64,000 bases of DNA, taken from NCBI GenBank assembly GCA_902728285.1, contig CACVBU010000865.1, positions 2,678,842-2,742,841 of the forward strand. Direction: 5' to 3'. The notes under the pieces are model-generated. The model worked only from the letters and a program-made list of their open reading frames with translations. It searched no databases and was not told where the DNA came from. Positions 33,084 through 45,855 of this stretch are shown here, piece by piece (position 1 is the first letter of the stretch; the number at the start of each line of letters is the position of its first letter). The position numbers and the translations under genes were made by a program. The stretch is from Clytia hemisphaerica. Lineage: Eukaryota > Cnidaria > Hydrozoa > Leptothecata > Clytiidae.

Positions 33084-36015
33084 AGATGAGCATTTTTACG
33101 AGTAGCGCTTTACAATCATTTGAAAAGATCTTCACTATTTTTTCATGATTTGCAGGATTTTGTCTAATCTTTTTATCAACTTTTTTTATTTTTCAAAATA
33201 ATACACATTACTTATAGTTTCATCAAATGAGTAATCGTGTATTTTATTTTTTTATGAACAAGATACTTTTGCTCTACTTGTTATTGAGCATTTTGCTGAC
33301 TTGTTTCACATGAATTGTTTATGAACTTTTTTACACAATTAATCTGCATGGCCTCCTTTAAATCAATTTAATTGACAGTTAATTCGAAAGAGCACAGGTC
33401 GAGTTAGCGGTTATTTGGATATGCATTTTTAAGGTTCTTAACAAACTCTCCATTTGTCAATTTTTTTAACTCTTTTTCCATAAATCCCGTTTTCTTACTC
33501 TGCCTGAGAGAACATCTGGTTACAAATAAATTTGGTCTATTTATATTTTAAAAATGAAAGTTAGAAATTTTTGTTCCATTTACATTTTAGTTACTTAAGA
33601 TTGAAAGTTAGAAATTTGTACTTGTAATTCGTTGAAGTTAAAGTTTACTATTTAGAGACGCGTACGGGTCTCCAGAAGCTGTGCTGGATTTCATAGCATG
33701 AACATTACACGAGAGTTTGCAGCATGGACAAAGTTTTTTATCTAACAGAGATACGACTTCTTTTCTATCTACTAGAAAAACTTAACAACACTAATTTTTC
33801 CACTTACACAACTCAAGCAATCTCAGAATTATGCTTATTAAAAAAACATGTACATAATTTCAAGCCATTCGCGTTTGTTTGTTTTATTTTGCCAAAGATT
33901 TCCTTTGTGAAGATAGCCCTTTTGAGAAAGTTCTTCTTCTGGTAGTAATCTGACGCGCTTTTTGGGAACATGTTTCATTGATAAACGAACGATACAGATA
34001 AACTTGAAACTTGCTTGTACTACTTTTTCATACATTATTGGAACTAATTTTACGGGAATTAATCTAGGCGGTTAATGCCTTTTCTAGAGAGAAAATCTTT
34101 TTATTTCCTTGGCTTAAGTATAGAGTATATTTTTTTTTCTATGAAATGGTCAAAAATTGTGTTTCACTGGTTGAAACTTTTGCGAAAAGCTTCAAATTGT
34201 GCAAAACTTATTTCAGCAATTTTTGAACGTAAAAAATAGCTTTTCTAACTCATTTTGCCTGTAATCTAATTTCAACGGGGAAAGACGGTGACAAAACTCT
34301 TATCGTAGAGTGACAAAAGTTTTCCCATAGTAGGGTTATTTCTTGACTAATTATACCATAGTTGGAGGGAGGCGGGAGGAAGCAAGCAGGCCTGGCGGGC
34401 TTGGACTTTACAAGGGTTGTTATTTTTTCGATACCCCCTCTACCCTCCACCTATTTAAAATCCGTTCGAGTGAAACTGAGAGATATACAGTGTATCGGGA
34501 GGAAAACGAAAAAGAGTTTGTATAAAGAAAAGCCCCCATATTATTTTTGCAACCTAATTGATTGGTTTCTTTTCTCCAAAACCCATCCAGTTCCAGGGTA
34601 TTCTTCGGTGTCCACTGTCTTCATTATGGAAAATGAAGTTACTTATTTTCCATCCAGACCCTTGTCNGACTCTTCCTTAACATCATTTCTAAACATGCTC
34701 TGCCCTGACGAACAGTGCTACACACTGACCTTGGCTTGTTAAATAAAACTTTTAAACATCAATTTTCTCAAATCTTTTGTGTTCTAATTGCTCGTAATTT
34801 AATCAAACTAAACCGCCAATACACAAAACAATTTAGCAAAGTAATTTGCTACAATTATCAATGGAGCAGAGCAATTTACCGAAATTATTCGAAAAAAATG
34901 TATTTTAAAGGTATCTAAGAATTTTGAACGTAAAAAAATTGTAGTAAAATGTAAGTGACCAACAAGTATTTTTCTCATGATATATTTCGAGAACTATTTC
35001 TCATCTTCAGATATTTACTCTAAAACAAAATATAAAACAGTTTAAAAAAACAGTAAAATTCATACAAGTTAAAAACATTCATTCCGTAAAAACCTTTCCA
35101 CAATCAACAAAAACGTAATGCCTACAAGTAAGAGAAATCAAAAATTCAAAATCATTAAAGCGAAACGAAAAAATTAAAAAGCTATCTAAGAACAATTAAA
35201 TTTTTACGACCAGTGTCCGACTTTTATATTCATCTTTAGTATTTAATTCAGGCTTGAGGTCTTTTATCAATAGTGCCTCAAGGGTCATTAAAAAAATTGT
35301 CACAAATTTTTACAATTTTGATTAAGTTTCTTCTGCATTGAAGAATAAATCAAACATCAAAACGATATTCTCTTTGTGATAAAAACAAAATTTCTGTGCT
35401 TATTATTGTGAACTAACTCAACTTACAAATCCATGGAAATACTGTGCTAGTCTCGTTTTTACAAGTAAGACAGAAAATTAGTAGATTTTAATTTTTTTTG
35501 TCAGACAAAAAACTTATGATTAGAATCAGAAAAAAAGTTGCGCCATTATTGTGAAATACTATGATATGTGATAATAATAACATCAAAAGCTTTCGTTCAA
35601 AATTTGCGGAAGAATTCATCCTACTTCAGGATCATGCGCTACTTGCAACTAAAAGCTAACATATTCTGTTATCTTGCGCGTAGAGCTTCTAAAATGGCTG
35701 CTACGCGCTCGCTTTTCCAAGTTTTTTCGAATATTCAAAGTATTTGTTGTTAGACAAATATTCACTTTTTGTCCGATAAAAAACTTATCGAAAGTTTATC
35801 TGGTTCAGAGAAAAAAAGTTTCGTTATTAATCGTGAGGGCGGCTGGGTCACAAAAATTTCAAAATTTTAAATGATTTCCCGATCCGCCCTGCATTGTGCA
35901 CAAAAATTTTCTGACATCATTTAATTTTGAAACCTACCATAATGAACTGTAATTTTTAACTCATGAAAAATAGCATATTCAATAACATATAACATTATAT
36001 ATTATTTTCAGATCC
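33084..36015. other. AT-rich, no gene supported
   Basis: Several frames of 60-130 codons occur (for example around 33,724-33,945 and 34,343-34,742), but they lack protein-like composition, conserved motifs or splice sites, and one spans an undetermined base at 34,666. The sequence is low complexity. I see nothing else in it. Confidence 0.5.
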
Positions 36016-36022
36016 ATTTCCT

Positions 36023-36320
36023 AACACCCCTGTCTCACTGACCCTGTTAAAGTTATTTAGCCAGTGAAGATAAAATGAGCAATGCCAATGGGAGTGGAAA
36101 ACCGCTTGTTTTTAAATGAGTGGGAATCTCAAATTCTAATGTTTACAGCTCAAAAATCCAGTGAGGATGGCCTCAGTGTCTCAGTGTTTTTTCCGAGCGG
36201 CAATGAGAGCTCTTGTAGCTTTGCAATGGGGATGAAATTTCAGGGTATTTCTATCACCGGGACCATTTTGGCGGCTTTTCCAGTGAGGAGGGTCCCACCG
36301 ATTGTTTCTAGGGCTGTTTC
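36023..36320. repeat. Copy of the ACACCCCTGT..TGACC repeat family
   Basis: The start aacacccctgtctcactgac matches the left ends at 12,882 and (inverted) 4,732. Internal 'ccagtgaagat', 'ccagtgaggatgg' and 'ccagtgaggaggg' units echo the same family. The right end is not clear. The 80-codon frame inside is not a gene. Confidence 0.45.
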
Positions 36321-36329
36321 CTAACTTGT

Positions 36330-37500
36330 GAACAGCGCGAGGAGTTATCAAGGAGGGAGATTTAACAAAACATGATAAACATGGATTAAAGATTTAAAAT
36401 TGATGGCGAAATACTGTACTGTCATCAGTGTGCCTTATTTTTGACGATTACGATCTTCATTGTAAGGGTGCGATTTCGCGATAGCCGCATTCTTTTGTGG
36501 TAAATATGGTTTTAAGATTATAAAAACGCTGGGTCTTTCACTTCACCACTGAAAAGGTTAGCTTGAAATAGAATATGTTACACTGAAAGAAAGAACATGG
36601 GATTTCAATTAAGTTTCAAGAATTCTGGTAACATTTTATTTGAAAGCTTGCGAAAAATCTCCATTCTGCATTGAATTCAAATAGGTGAAAATGGAAATTT
36701 TTGGTAATCCCTGTACCATTAATCATTCTATCTCTTTTCTGAATACCGAATAGACTGGCTATAGTTTTACTTAAAATATATTAGGTTGCATTTAGTCTCG
36801 TGACTATTTACTCTGGTATTAATCTTTACTAATTCATCTTTTTACTTATTTTTTGATTTTTAAAAATTAGAAAAAAATGAATTTCAGCAAAAAAAATTAA
36901 AACAGCATGGAATGGAAAGTGCATTTTATTTGTAAAACTATTGGAACTGCATTTTATTTTATCAAATTCGTGACCATATCGAAAAATTTAGTTCATTTAG
37001 TTTCCCATACGTTTAAATATCAATGGGAAGTGCAACATTTTATTTTATTATTGAATTCATGACCATATCGAAAAATTTAGTTTCAATGCGTTTTAAAAAA
37101 TCGAATGGAAAGTGATTTATTTTTAAAAATTTGAACTGCATTTTTTTTGTCAATTTCATCAGCATATCGAAAAATTTAGTTTAAATGCGTTTAAAAAATC
37201 GAAAATAAAAATGCATTTCATTGTGAGAGCATCTGAATTGCATTTTATTGATGAATCCGTGGTTCACATTAAAAATATAATTTACTACTTTAAAAAATTA
37301 ATGGAAAATGAATTTATTGAAACAATTTGATTGTATTTCTTTGCTCAAGTTCAACGCAATCTTTTATATATTTATATGTAATTTAAAGTCTAGAATTTAA
37401 ATACATTTTGACACCCAATGAATTAGAAATTCATCAAAGTTTTGAACCTAGAATTTTATTCTATTTTAGTGCATTCTATATTCGTTTTCAATGGAATACG
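36330..37500. repeat. AT-rich block with ~110-bp diverged repeats; no gene
   Basis: From about 36,905 to 37,270 the phrase 'catatcgaaaaatttagttt' plus 'aatggaaagtgcattttatttg' recurs about four times at irregular spacing of around 110 bp, an old tandem repeat. The rest of the interval is AT-rich without coding signal. Confidence 0.5.
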
Positions 37501-37505
37501 AGCAT

Positions 37506-38273
37506 TTAATTTCCGTAAGGGAGAGAGGAAGGATCAGCAAGAAAAGTTTCAACGTCTAAGTTTGACACAAATTGATTGAAATTGAAGATTTTTGATCCAA
37601 TAGCTGGCTCTAAGGAATAAACAATGGTTGGTGGAGAAAAGGTGTTGATGATAGAAGGGATTGTCTCTAAAACAGATCTTTCATGTAACATGGATGGCAA
37701 GTTGACTAATTATATTCCCTTGTTGCAAAAATCTACATTTAAATCATTTTTAAGCGGGGGACGTTTCTTTTTAGGTGGAGGAGGTGAATAAACACGGAAA
37801 TCTATAATGTCTAAGGCAATAGAGTACCACTGAGAAAATGGAAAATTTAGAGGACTAGATAAAAGTATGTCATTAATGTTGTCGGCTAGCTGCTTCAATT
37901 CTGATGTCTTCATATTGGTCAAAGACATTCGAATAAAATTAGATGCGTTCTTGATCTCAGTATTCAAAACATTATTAAGTTCCTCTAGAAAGGTCTTGTG
38001 ATCAAACTTTCCTGTGCCCACCCTAGAAAAACGTCTGAGCGAACGGTTGAAATTGCGCTTTAATGTAAAAAAAATTTTTCCAATAAGACTACTGTTTTGA
38101 TCTTTCATGTAGTCATCTCCTAATTTATCATTTAGACCATAGGGATAAACCGTGCGTAGAGTCCTTATCCAGAAATCTTCTCTCTTTTTCCTAATCGATG
38201 TGAGTTTAGGGTCTAATGCCTTATGTTTAGTTCTTCCAGATCCTTCAAGCTTTTCTATGATTTGAACTTTCAT
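37506..38273 (-). pseudogene. Penelope-like element N-terminal half with GIY-YIG-type nuclease end
   Basis: From 38,273 down: MKVQIIEKLEGSGRTKHKAL, then RKKREDFWIRTLRTVYPYG, which is the C-terminal part of a GIY-YIG endonuclease as found at the N-terminus of permuted (Naiad-type) Penelope-like elements. The linker follows (FYSPPPPKKKRPP region), then an in-frame TAA at about 37,710. The same frame resumes with PPTIVYSLEPAIGSKIFNF and NQFVSNLDVETFLADPSS, the conserved start of the RT-side domain. It stops at 37,506, before the reverse transcriptase. With 31,687-32,678 it covers both ends of one element family; roughly the middle third is absent from the window. Confidence 0.65.
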
Positions 38274-38547
38274 ACTTTCTGTAAAATGTATTACATAATT
38301 TTTGCATAATTAGCATATTTTGCATAATTATGTTTTATCTTTTCTGTCTTTGTATATTTTATAATTTCTAGACCACGTGATTATCTCATGGTCTTCCATG
38401 TATTTTAACTTGTGAACTCACGTTTTTTGAGTGGTTACTTATCATAGTTATCTAAAGTGAACGGAAGAAGCATGTAAACTAATAAATCAAGATTCGGCTA
38501 TTATTGCTAAAGACCAACCAGCTAAAAGACAACCCTCTGAAACCTAT

Positions 38548-38603
38548 AGTCAGGTAGAATTTTGTCCGGGTTGTGGTAAAATTTCAACTAATTCTACCTG
38601 ACT
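38548..38603. repeat. Hairpin with 13-bp stem
   Basis: agtcaggtagaat (38,548-38,560) pairs perfectly with attctacctgact (38,591-38,603) over a 30-base loop containing 'gtccgggttgtgg'. It is an isolated foldback. No terminator or gene context explains it. Confidence 0.6.
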
Positions 38604-39441
38604 ACTAGGGACATCTGGTTTTTACATAGCGCACCGATTTGCTGATACAGAACCAATCTGAAGATCATTGGAACGGAAGCAGATCAAACTGGAAAAATGT
38701 CAGGAGTTAAGGGATCGCGTTTCATTCATCAGTATTGAATTTAATCTTGAGTCTTAGCGGTATTGAAGGCCATAGCACGGCAGTTTCAAAACTCGAATCT
38801 TTAGAATTTTGCGCGTATTTCAAAATGTAAACAACAATGCAATGACTTCATTCGAAAGCCGGCGGCTGTCACACCAACTTACCCTCCGCTTTGGTGGAAA
38901 AAAGACTATAAATCAAACTAAAATGCGAATGTTTTTGTTTCTTTTCATCACCAAAGCCCTTAACCATGATAACATGCAAAAAAATCTGGAAATTTCTGAA
39001 AATNGGCACTCAAGAGTTTGTTTTTATTTTGGAAGTGATTAGTCTAAATTTGAAGCCGAGTTTTAAATAATATTGCTTCGTTATCAGGCATTTTTAAAGT
39101 GGTAGCTAAAATACCCTAGAAATGTGTGTTGTTGAGAATTTTTTTAAATCAAGAATCCTTAGAAATTTTTAAGTTTAAAAGTCAATAAATTGCTAGCAGA
39201 AATCTCAAAAAAACACTTAAGTTTAGTAAAAGGTATGGTCATTAATTTTTGGCATTAATTAATTTTACGCAATAATTAATTATAATTACAGATTATAGAA
39301 TTCTTTTGCTTACAAAAAACTTCTTCTAGTTATATAAAAAACAAAATCAATAACAATAACAATCAACGGCAAAGGAAGGTTTTTAAAAGATATACTATCT
39401 CTCTAATTTTACAGAGCATGGATTGGATGGAAACCTATTTG

Positions 39442-39741
39442 CCCGGGGGGGGGTACTAGGGCAAGATGGGTTACGGGGATGCTCCGCTGGTCAGGGTACC
39501 TTTTCTAACCTCCACGAGTCCCAGGTAGGGTCGCAAAAACACCAAAATAGAAAAATCAGTCCCTCGTAGGGTGCCTTTTTTTGGAAAATTTGGGGAAAAA
39601 GTAGAAAATTTGAGAAAATTTTGGAATTTCAGTCCCATTCAGGGTCACTTTTTTCGCAAATTTCGAGTCCCACGTAGGGTCCATTTTTCGAACCCTCAGC
39701 GGAGCACCCCCGTCGGTCGACAAGGGTAGTACCCCCCCGGG
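39442..39741. mobile_element. hAT-like MITE with 8-bp target duplication
   Basis: The 300-bp element starts CCCGGGGGGGGGTACTAGGG and ends with the inverted AGTACCCCCCCGGG; the stem also includes ggatgctccgctg / cagcggagcaccc. CCTATTTG flanks it on both sides (39,434-39,441 and 39,742-39,749), a perfect 8-bp duplication typical of hAT elements. The interior has GTCCCA(C/G)GTAGGGT units and codes nothing. Confidence 0.9.
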
Positions 39742-39793
39742 CCTATTTGTGACTTTGCTCACATCGAGTGATCAATTTTTCATATTAAATAAG

Positions 39794-39924
39794 ATGGGTC
39801 TTACAGTACGAGAAATTTTGACTTTTAAGTCAATTTATCCTCAACAAAATAGGGGAACAAGAAGCTCAGGTATTCCGAATACTCCCCAATCCACTGTATT
39901 GGAAAATCATCTCGAAAATGTACA
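39794..39924 (+). CDS. Candidate first exon, unknown product
   Basis: ATG in the context ataagATGG opens MGLTVREILTFKSIYPQQN, then RGTRSSGIPNTPQSTVLENH, and ends at a consensus donor (GTACA|GTAAGT, phase 2). Composition is protein-like. No acceptor of fitting phase joins it cleanly to the next candidate exon, and the product is not recognised. It starts about 45 bp after the hAT-like MITE. Confidence 0.4.
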
Positions 39925-40314
39925 GTAAGTCAATCTCATTTCATTTTTTTCTGTACTGTAAAGCTTTTTCAAGCTCTAAATCTTCACAAATCAGGCCAAT
40001 TTGAAATCTAGGGATATGGGCAGCACACTCCCACCTTGCCCACAATGGATTACAGAATATTCTTGGAAATGTGGGGAAAACAGGAAACCATAATCAATTA
40101 ATTGATAAAAAAACATTGATTTTAGTTTTTTTCTTTCAAAATGTTATAGTCTTTTTTATACGCATACAGCAAAATTAGGTCAAGGCTTAAACATGATTAG
40201 CAAGATTTTATTTTCCTAAATCTTTATAAAAAATGTATGTCATTAACAAAAACCTTGCAAATTTCAGGTTAAGAAAATGCTTTTTTTATAGGTAACGCTA
40301 CATAAGAAACTAAG

Positions 40315-40517
40315 TTGTGAAAAAGTGGGCTGGAAACAATTTGCCAACATTCAATAAGGATGATACTGACAACAAAAAGGAACTTAAAGAACTGGTTACA
40401 AAACTATCAGAGAACCCATTGCTTAAGTCTGTTGTTGAGGCTGATAAAGTGAAGTCAAAAGTAATTCAAATAATGAAAGAAAGGCGAAGGAATGTGAGGA
40501 AAGGAATGGATTATAAG
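40315..40517 (+). CDS. Candidate internal exon, Lys-rich helical
   Basis: The frame KKWAGNNLPTFNKDDTDNKK, then LVTKLSENPLLKSVVEADKV, ending RRRNVRKGMDYK and a donor (ATAAG|GTAAAT). It looks like a charged, helical protein segment, possibly coiled coil. The acceptor side is weak, and its phase does not match the 39,924 donor directly. Unknown function. Confidence 0.35.
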
Positions 40518-40912
40518 GTAAATTAGGCTTACTCGTTTTCGTAATAACCATAGTGCTCTTTACACTTCACACATTAGGCTTATTACTAGAGAGCAGGCCT
40601 CAATTAAATTTCAAATCTCTCAAGGACAAGTTCATGGATCAAACAAACATTTCTATTGCCATGGTTTTGCAGATGAATTATGATTTTTCTAGGCATTTTC
40701 CTTGGTCTGTCCAAAAATAATCTGCAGTTGAAACAAAAAAGGGGTGTAACTTTTTGATAGGGGATTTGAATCAGATAGTAATTTTGTGCTCTATAAAAGA
40801 AGTTGCTTTATTTCTTCTTCACCTTCATTTCCCAAAATTTTTCGGAATGTTTTTTATTTCATAATATCCCACCCAAAATTACAAGTTACAACACTTCCTG
40901 TTCCTAGGCTGC

Positions 40913-41206
40913 ACACATACTGTAATCTCTGATTTAATTTGTTATATGGGATGCGTATCATCTCAATCATTTTTGTCCCAGATTACCCCCGTCTTTGTAA
41001 ATTTCCTTTTTTATTATGTGTCATAGCATTACAATGGATTTATCCTTTTTTCATAAATGAAAACATCTTATTATGAAAATATGCAATGACTTCATTTTCT
41101 CTTTTGTTTGATTGAATGAAGAAATCAGGATTATAAGAAATATGCGGGACAAAAATAATGGAGACGATTTGCATCCCATATAACAAAACTAATTTCGGGG
41201 ATGCGC
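40913..41206. mobile_element. Foldback element, ~75-bp arms
   Basis: The left arm ttgttatatgggatgcgtat and 'tcatttttgtccc' is mirrored at 41,138-41,190 (gggacaaaaataa, then gcatcccatataacaaaac), and the similarity extends outward to taggctgc / gcagccta. A 220-bp spacer separates the arms. The 62-codon frame starting at 41,158 is the right arm read as protein and is not a gene. Confidence 0.65.
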
Positions 41207-44200
41207 GCAGCCTATGGTACTACAAGCCTTTTAAGGAACTGAACACCCTCTGCCAAATTCACCATTCGTCTAAACAAAATTTCAAAGATATTGCTACCAA
41301 AAAGACAAACATTTTCATCAAAATACTCCAAGAGAATCAAAGCTGAATGAGTAGATGGATATTATATTAGTTTTTGCGTCTAGAAAAAAGACATTATATC
41401 GACGAAATTCACATTAAAAAGTATTTTGAAAATTATAGTTTCAAAGTCAAGTAATATTTTAGGTGAAGCAGAGAAACTTTCGTTAAAAAGATTTAAAACT
41501 GAAAAGATTGTAAAAAAACCTTTCCTCTCTAAATTTCTTTTATTTCCTTGCATTAAACAACTATTTTTTAGCTTTGAATCAGTGACGTAGTAAACCCAGT
41601 CCTGCTGCAGAAAGTCCCTCTTTCAGCCACTCTTTAACTTGATTTTTAGAGAAGAAGGATACATTAGACAAAGAAATATTTATATCAGTATGATTTAAAT
41701 CGGTTTTTCGTAAGGATTTTCATAAAAAATAAATTTCCGAAGTTCTCCTCCAAAATCTAACTAAAGACAAAATAATAGCACACCGTGGCACAGTTTGCCC
41801 AGGGGTGGAAAAAACCTCTTTATGAAAGTAGCCAAAAACCCTAGTTTTCACTTTTTTCCCTGTTTCTATATCCCAAACCATGCGAAATGACCAAAGAGAG
41901 TGGTTAAAAGCGATTTGGAGGTCCTGTAGGCCTGCTTGAAGTCAGCCCAGACGGCAAAAATTGTTTTATCGAAACGATTTTCACCAATTTTTCAGATTTG
42001 GCCATATTTTGGCCCCGATAACAGATTTTCACCTCAATTTTGTGATTTTGATCAGGAATTTGGTGTCGCTTTTGGAAGCAAGAAGAAATTTGGCAATTTT
42101 AGCACTAAAAATGGCTGAAAAAATAGTTCATTTCCAAAAATTACCCAAAAAGCAGCTATTTTTTGACCTTTTTTTTCGTCATAAATTTCCATGAACTATT
42201 GAAAATAGCTCCTCTCAGGGCCATTCAGGGCCATAACTGACTTTCCCTCCTGAAAGCAAACTTACTCAGGACTACGAAAATCATATAGAGACCATTGCCC
42301 AATGTTGCCCATTTAAGATTTATGACGTCATAGCTTGCCCGACCCCCTTCAGAATTATCACGTCTTGTAATTCCAGCCGGTTATGCATTTTGCTTAAAAT
42401 CTCAACTTTTTTTTTTTTTTCCAGCATAGCAACAAGCCAACGGTGATATTTGGTGAAATTTAGAAGATATAACTGGACTGAATCCATATACTCCCACCTA
42501 TGTATTTTAAATATCTAAGGATTTTGGACACAGGAAAACCCTTATTTTTGACCTTTTCGGTCGCAAAAACGCCCAAATTTGCATTTTTTTGCAATTTTTT
42601 TATGATTTTCACAAATATTTGTCAATTGGCCTTAGCAACAGGCAATTTTTTCAAGATTTGAGTCATCCAGTGTTCACCCAGGGCCTTCAGGGCCCTTTTA
42701 CGCCCAAAATTAAAAAAATCGAAATTCGGTCCCAGACCCCCAAATTTTCAAAAACTTAGAATTTTTTTGACTTTTTCTGGTTCGTTTGCTTAAATTAGCC
42801 TCCGTCTCAGAACGCGGTCAGAAAATTTTGCGGATAATTTCACAGCGAAAATGCATCCAGTGAAATTGGGGGTAATGTATCATGATTCAAGTCGACTGAC
42901 ATAATTGTACACATAATACATGTTACAAGTTCTGCATACAAATTCTCAAGCTCGGCTATAATAAAACTATTACATGTTAGTAGCAGACCCGACTGACCAA
43001 TGTTATGTAGCAGGTTGAAACATGAGTTTCTGCTGGAAAGATGCAGTTTGTTTTCAAGTTAAATCTTCAAAATAAAACAAACTGTGTGGGTTTCTTTACT
43101 TCCAAACAACCTACCAATAGTTTTGGAACACTCCATAATAAAGGAAGATGGCTCTCTTCTTGTGGATTGGCTTTCTGATACCCCATATAAACACGATGTG
43201 ACATGAAAGTGAAGTGACATGATTTGTTGGTTTTTGTTTGATTTGTTTACTCATATATCTCATGGCAAATGGGATAGCAAATGACTTTTCATGTATTGCT
43301 TGACTCTACATATGATACCTCTAGCTTTGAACACCTCCAGAATGTTGAAAAAAGCATTTTACGAGACAAGTTTCAATTATAATTTTCATGGAAATTTTTA
43401 ATCGACAGATTTAGCTTGGCGTCAGTTTTGTTTGGTTGATGTTTGGTATTGTGATCATTAAAAGCAATGAAATGCCACACAGTCACTCTACATGATGCCT
43501 CCAGCCATGATTGGTATCAGAATGTTGGAAAAAAAACATTTTACGAGAAATTGTTGATAGAAATTATATTGACTTATTTTTACAATTTTGGCGATATGGG
43601 TTTAGTTGGTTGATAATGTTTACACTGTGGGATGGTTTTCAAAAAACTGTTATATTGATTGCTGTTTGTTGGAATTGATTACCAAAAAAAAAGAGAACCT
43701 TTTTTTGATAAATACTTTATTTTTTTCATGAATCGAAAAAAGCGTTTGGATAGTATGTTTTGTAGTAACCAATGCAGTGTCTGTTTTCAAATTTTGAAAG
43801 CTCTATACCTACTGAATTGAAGCTCTGACTAGCTCTGTCTTAAAACTTTGAGCCATGTTTTTTTCTTTGTTGCTATTAAAGATAGATTTTTAAATTGTCG
43901 TAATGTAAATTTATTTGTAAAGTTTTAGTTTTTGAGTTTAGTTCATCAGTAGTACATACAGTATATAGTATTTTTTCAGTAATCCTTTCTTGTAAATATA
44001 GTAACATTTAACCAGACTCATTGCCCTCATTATATTCGAATTTGTATTTTTTTAGGACTGATAAGTACATATTTTTAAACACCAAAACAAAGCAAACAAC
44101 ATGCCAGTTCTTTCTGGACAAATATATATGTATACTTTATTGTGTGCTTTGAGTTCTATTTTAATCAACCCTCTCAACTGCTGATCTTTCAACTATCATT

Positions 44201-44989
44201 TAGGAGTATAGAATGGGCTTCCATAGTATGTATAGTACCATTTTCTCTAAGTATTTTGTGCAAATTGCCAACAAAGTAGACTTCTTGACTGTCCTTGTCC
44301 TTTATGCTAAAGTTGTTCTGATGGAGGAGTTTGCTATTTTTGGTAGCTTCACATATCAATAAGGAGCTTTGGTGTAACTGTTTTTTCTGATGAAATCATA
44401 CTAATCTGAAACTATTAGGCCTTTATGAACTTTCTAGAATAATAATCTTGAGAAACACTGGGAAAATAGGTTAGCATTCCCTGCCATAATTTCACAGATT
44501 TCCTCTGCTTTCTGCTTGAAAACGCTGTCGTATAGCCGAAAACGAAAGTGAAACTGTGAAAACGTCCGCAAATTCGGGCCCAGTCCCCTTCCGAGACGGA
44601 GGCTAATGCTTTCCAACGAGGGGTCATTTTCATTCACAACCCTTTTAGTTTTCGATATATGAGGTTTTTTCCAATTTTTCAGCTTCTGGGCAGACTGTGC
44701 GTACACTAAAAATATACATCAATTTTTCTGTTTACCCGAATATCAATCCCATCATGCTTTGTGTTAATTTCTTGTGTACGTTAATTACACTCAATGAGAA
44801 ATAGAAATGCAATAGAATTCACGAATTTCAAATCAAGTCGAAAGGGATTGTGGGATTTGAAACTCGGGCAAATATCTGCTGAAATAATCATGACGTCTGC
44901 ATAACGGACTGCTATTTAATCCACAAAAAAAACCATCATATTAGCTGGGGCTGGGTAAAAAGTCTTTGAAGGTGCTATCCCCAGGATTA
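41207..44989. other. Non-coding, low complexity, no gene supported
   Basis: The only distinctive part is 44,500-44,620, CpG-richer, whose 'gagacggaggctaat' is the reverse complement of a phrase at about 42,795 (attagcctccgtctc), so these may be arms of a large decayed repeat. The minus-strand frames there (44,434-44,706) have no recognisable motif. The rest is AT-rich. Confidence 0.4.
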
Positions 44990-45840
44990 TGTTGCGGCCA
45001 TGATAACATTGGCCTCAAGAGACTTGTCATATTATGACGTATGTTGTTTTGGTAGCTATATTCCCATTTGGGAATTAGCGTATGATATCGCGTTTTAATG
45101 TTTAATTTAATTAGTTTTTAATGCTCCAATGCACAATTTTCTCTATTTTTATCGCCCTTTTTGCTTTTGAATTCTATCTAGAAATTGTTATGAGAACGTG
45201 TAGACGTTTTGAGGAGTTTGTAGAAACTCCATTTTCGCTTCTCGTTGGAGAAACTTTAAAGTTAACATTTAGAGTTATTGAATTGATTTTCATTTTGGAT
45301 TTACTTGAGAATTTATTTTGGTATTTCCTGTGGAGCCATCCATACACAGTGCTTTGGAGCTTATGTTTCAGTAAGTTTTTCCTATATTTTTGACTTTTAA
45401 TTTTTCCTATTTTTGTACATTTTTTTGGTACTAGATTCTCTAGGATTCTTTTGATCTTTCCTTGTATTTTGGTCACCTTTTGACCTGTTCTGTGACTTTC
45501 GTTTAGTCGATCTTGGAGTCATTTTCCTAGCTGTTTTTCTGGTCACAGACCGTTAGTCTTTTGGGCATTGCATTTTGTCCTTTGGTCGATTTGGCTTCAT
45601 ACTCCATTTCTGGCCTCTATTTGCCCTCTGTTTGCTCTAGGACCATTTTACTTTTGGAGTTCCGTATAGTTTTCCGTATTCCGGTATTGGCCCTTTCCAT
45701 CCGGAACTGACTGATTCCGCAATTCGGAACTTAGCTATTTTTATTTTATTTTAAATTCTAATTAGGCTTTCTTTGTATTTTTCTAGCCTCTGAATCAATA
45801 AAGAGCGTTGTAACACACCACACTGTTTCGGGCTTCCACA
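44990..45840 (+). repeat. 5' LTR of BEL/Pao element
   Basis: An 851-bp repeat that begins TGTTGCGGCC and ends GGGCTTCCACA, identical as far as I can read to 52,874-53,724 (constant offset 7,884, and the same 90-codon and 100-codon chance frames). TG..CA termini. An AATAAA at about 45,799 near the 3' side fits R-region polyadenylation. ATTA precedes it and also follows the 3' LTR. Confidence 0.95.
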
Positions 45841-45855
45841 AAGTGAAACATAAGA

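Noticed and set aside
44434-44706. 90-codon minus-strand frame that might be the missing HECT C-lobe exon
   Set aside because: No HECT C-lobe motif or catalytic Cys context; part of the DNA recurs inverted at about 42,795, so it is more likely repeat sequence.
45121-45476. 90- and 100-codon frames in the LTR (also at 53,005-53,360)
   Set aside because: Identical in both LTRs and on both strands, with LTR composition; no start context or motif supports a gene.
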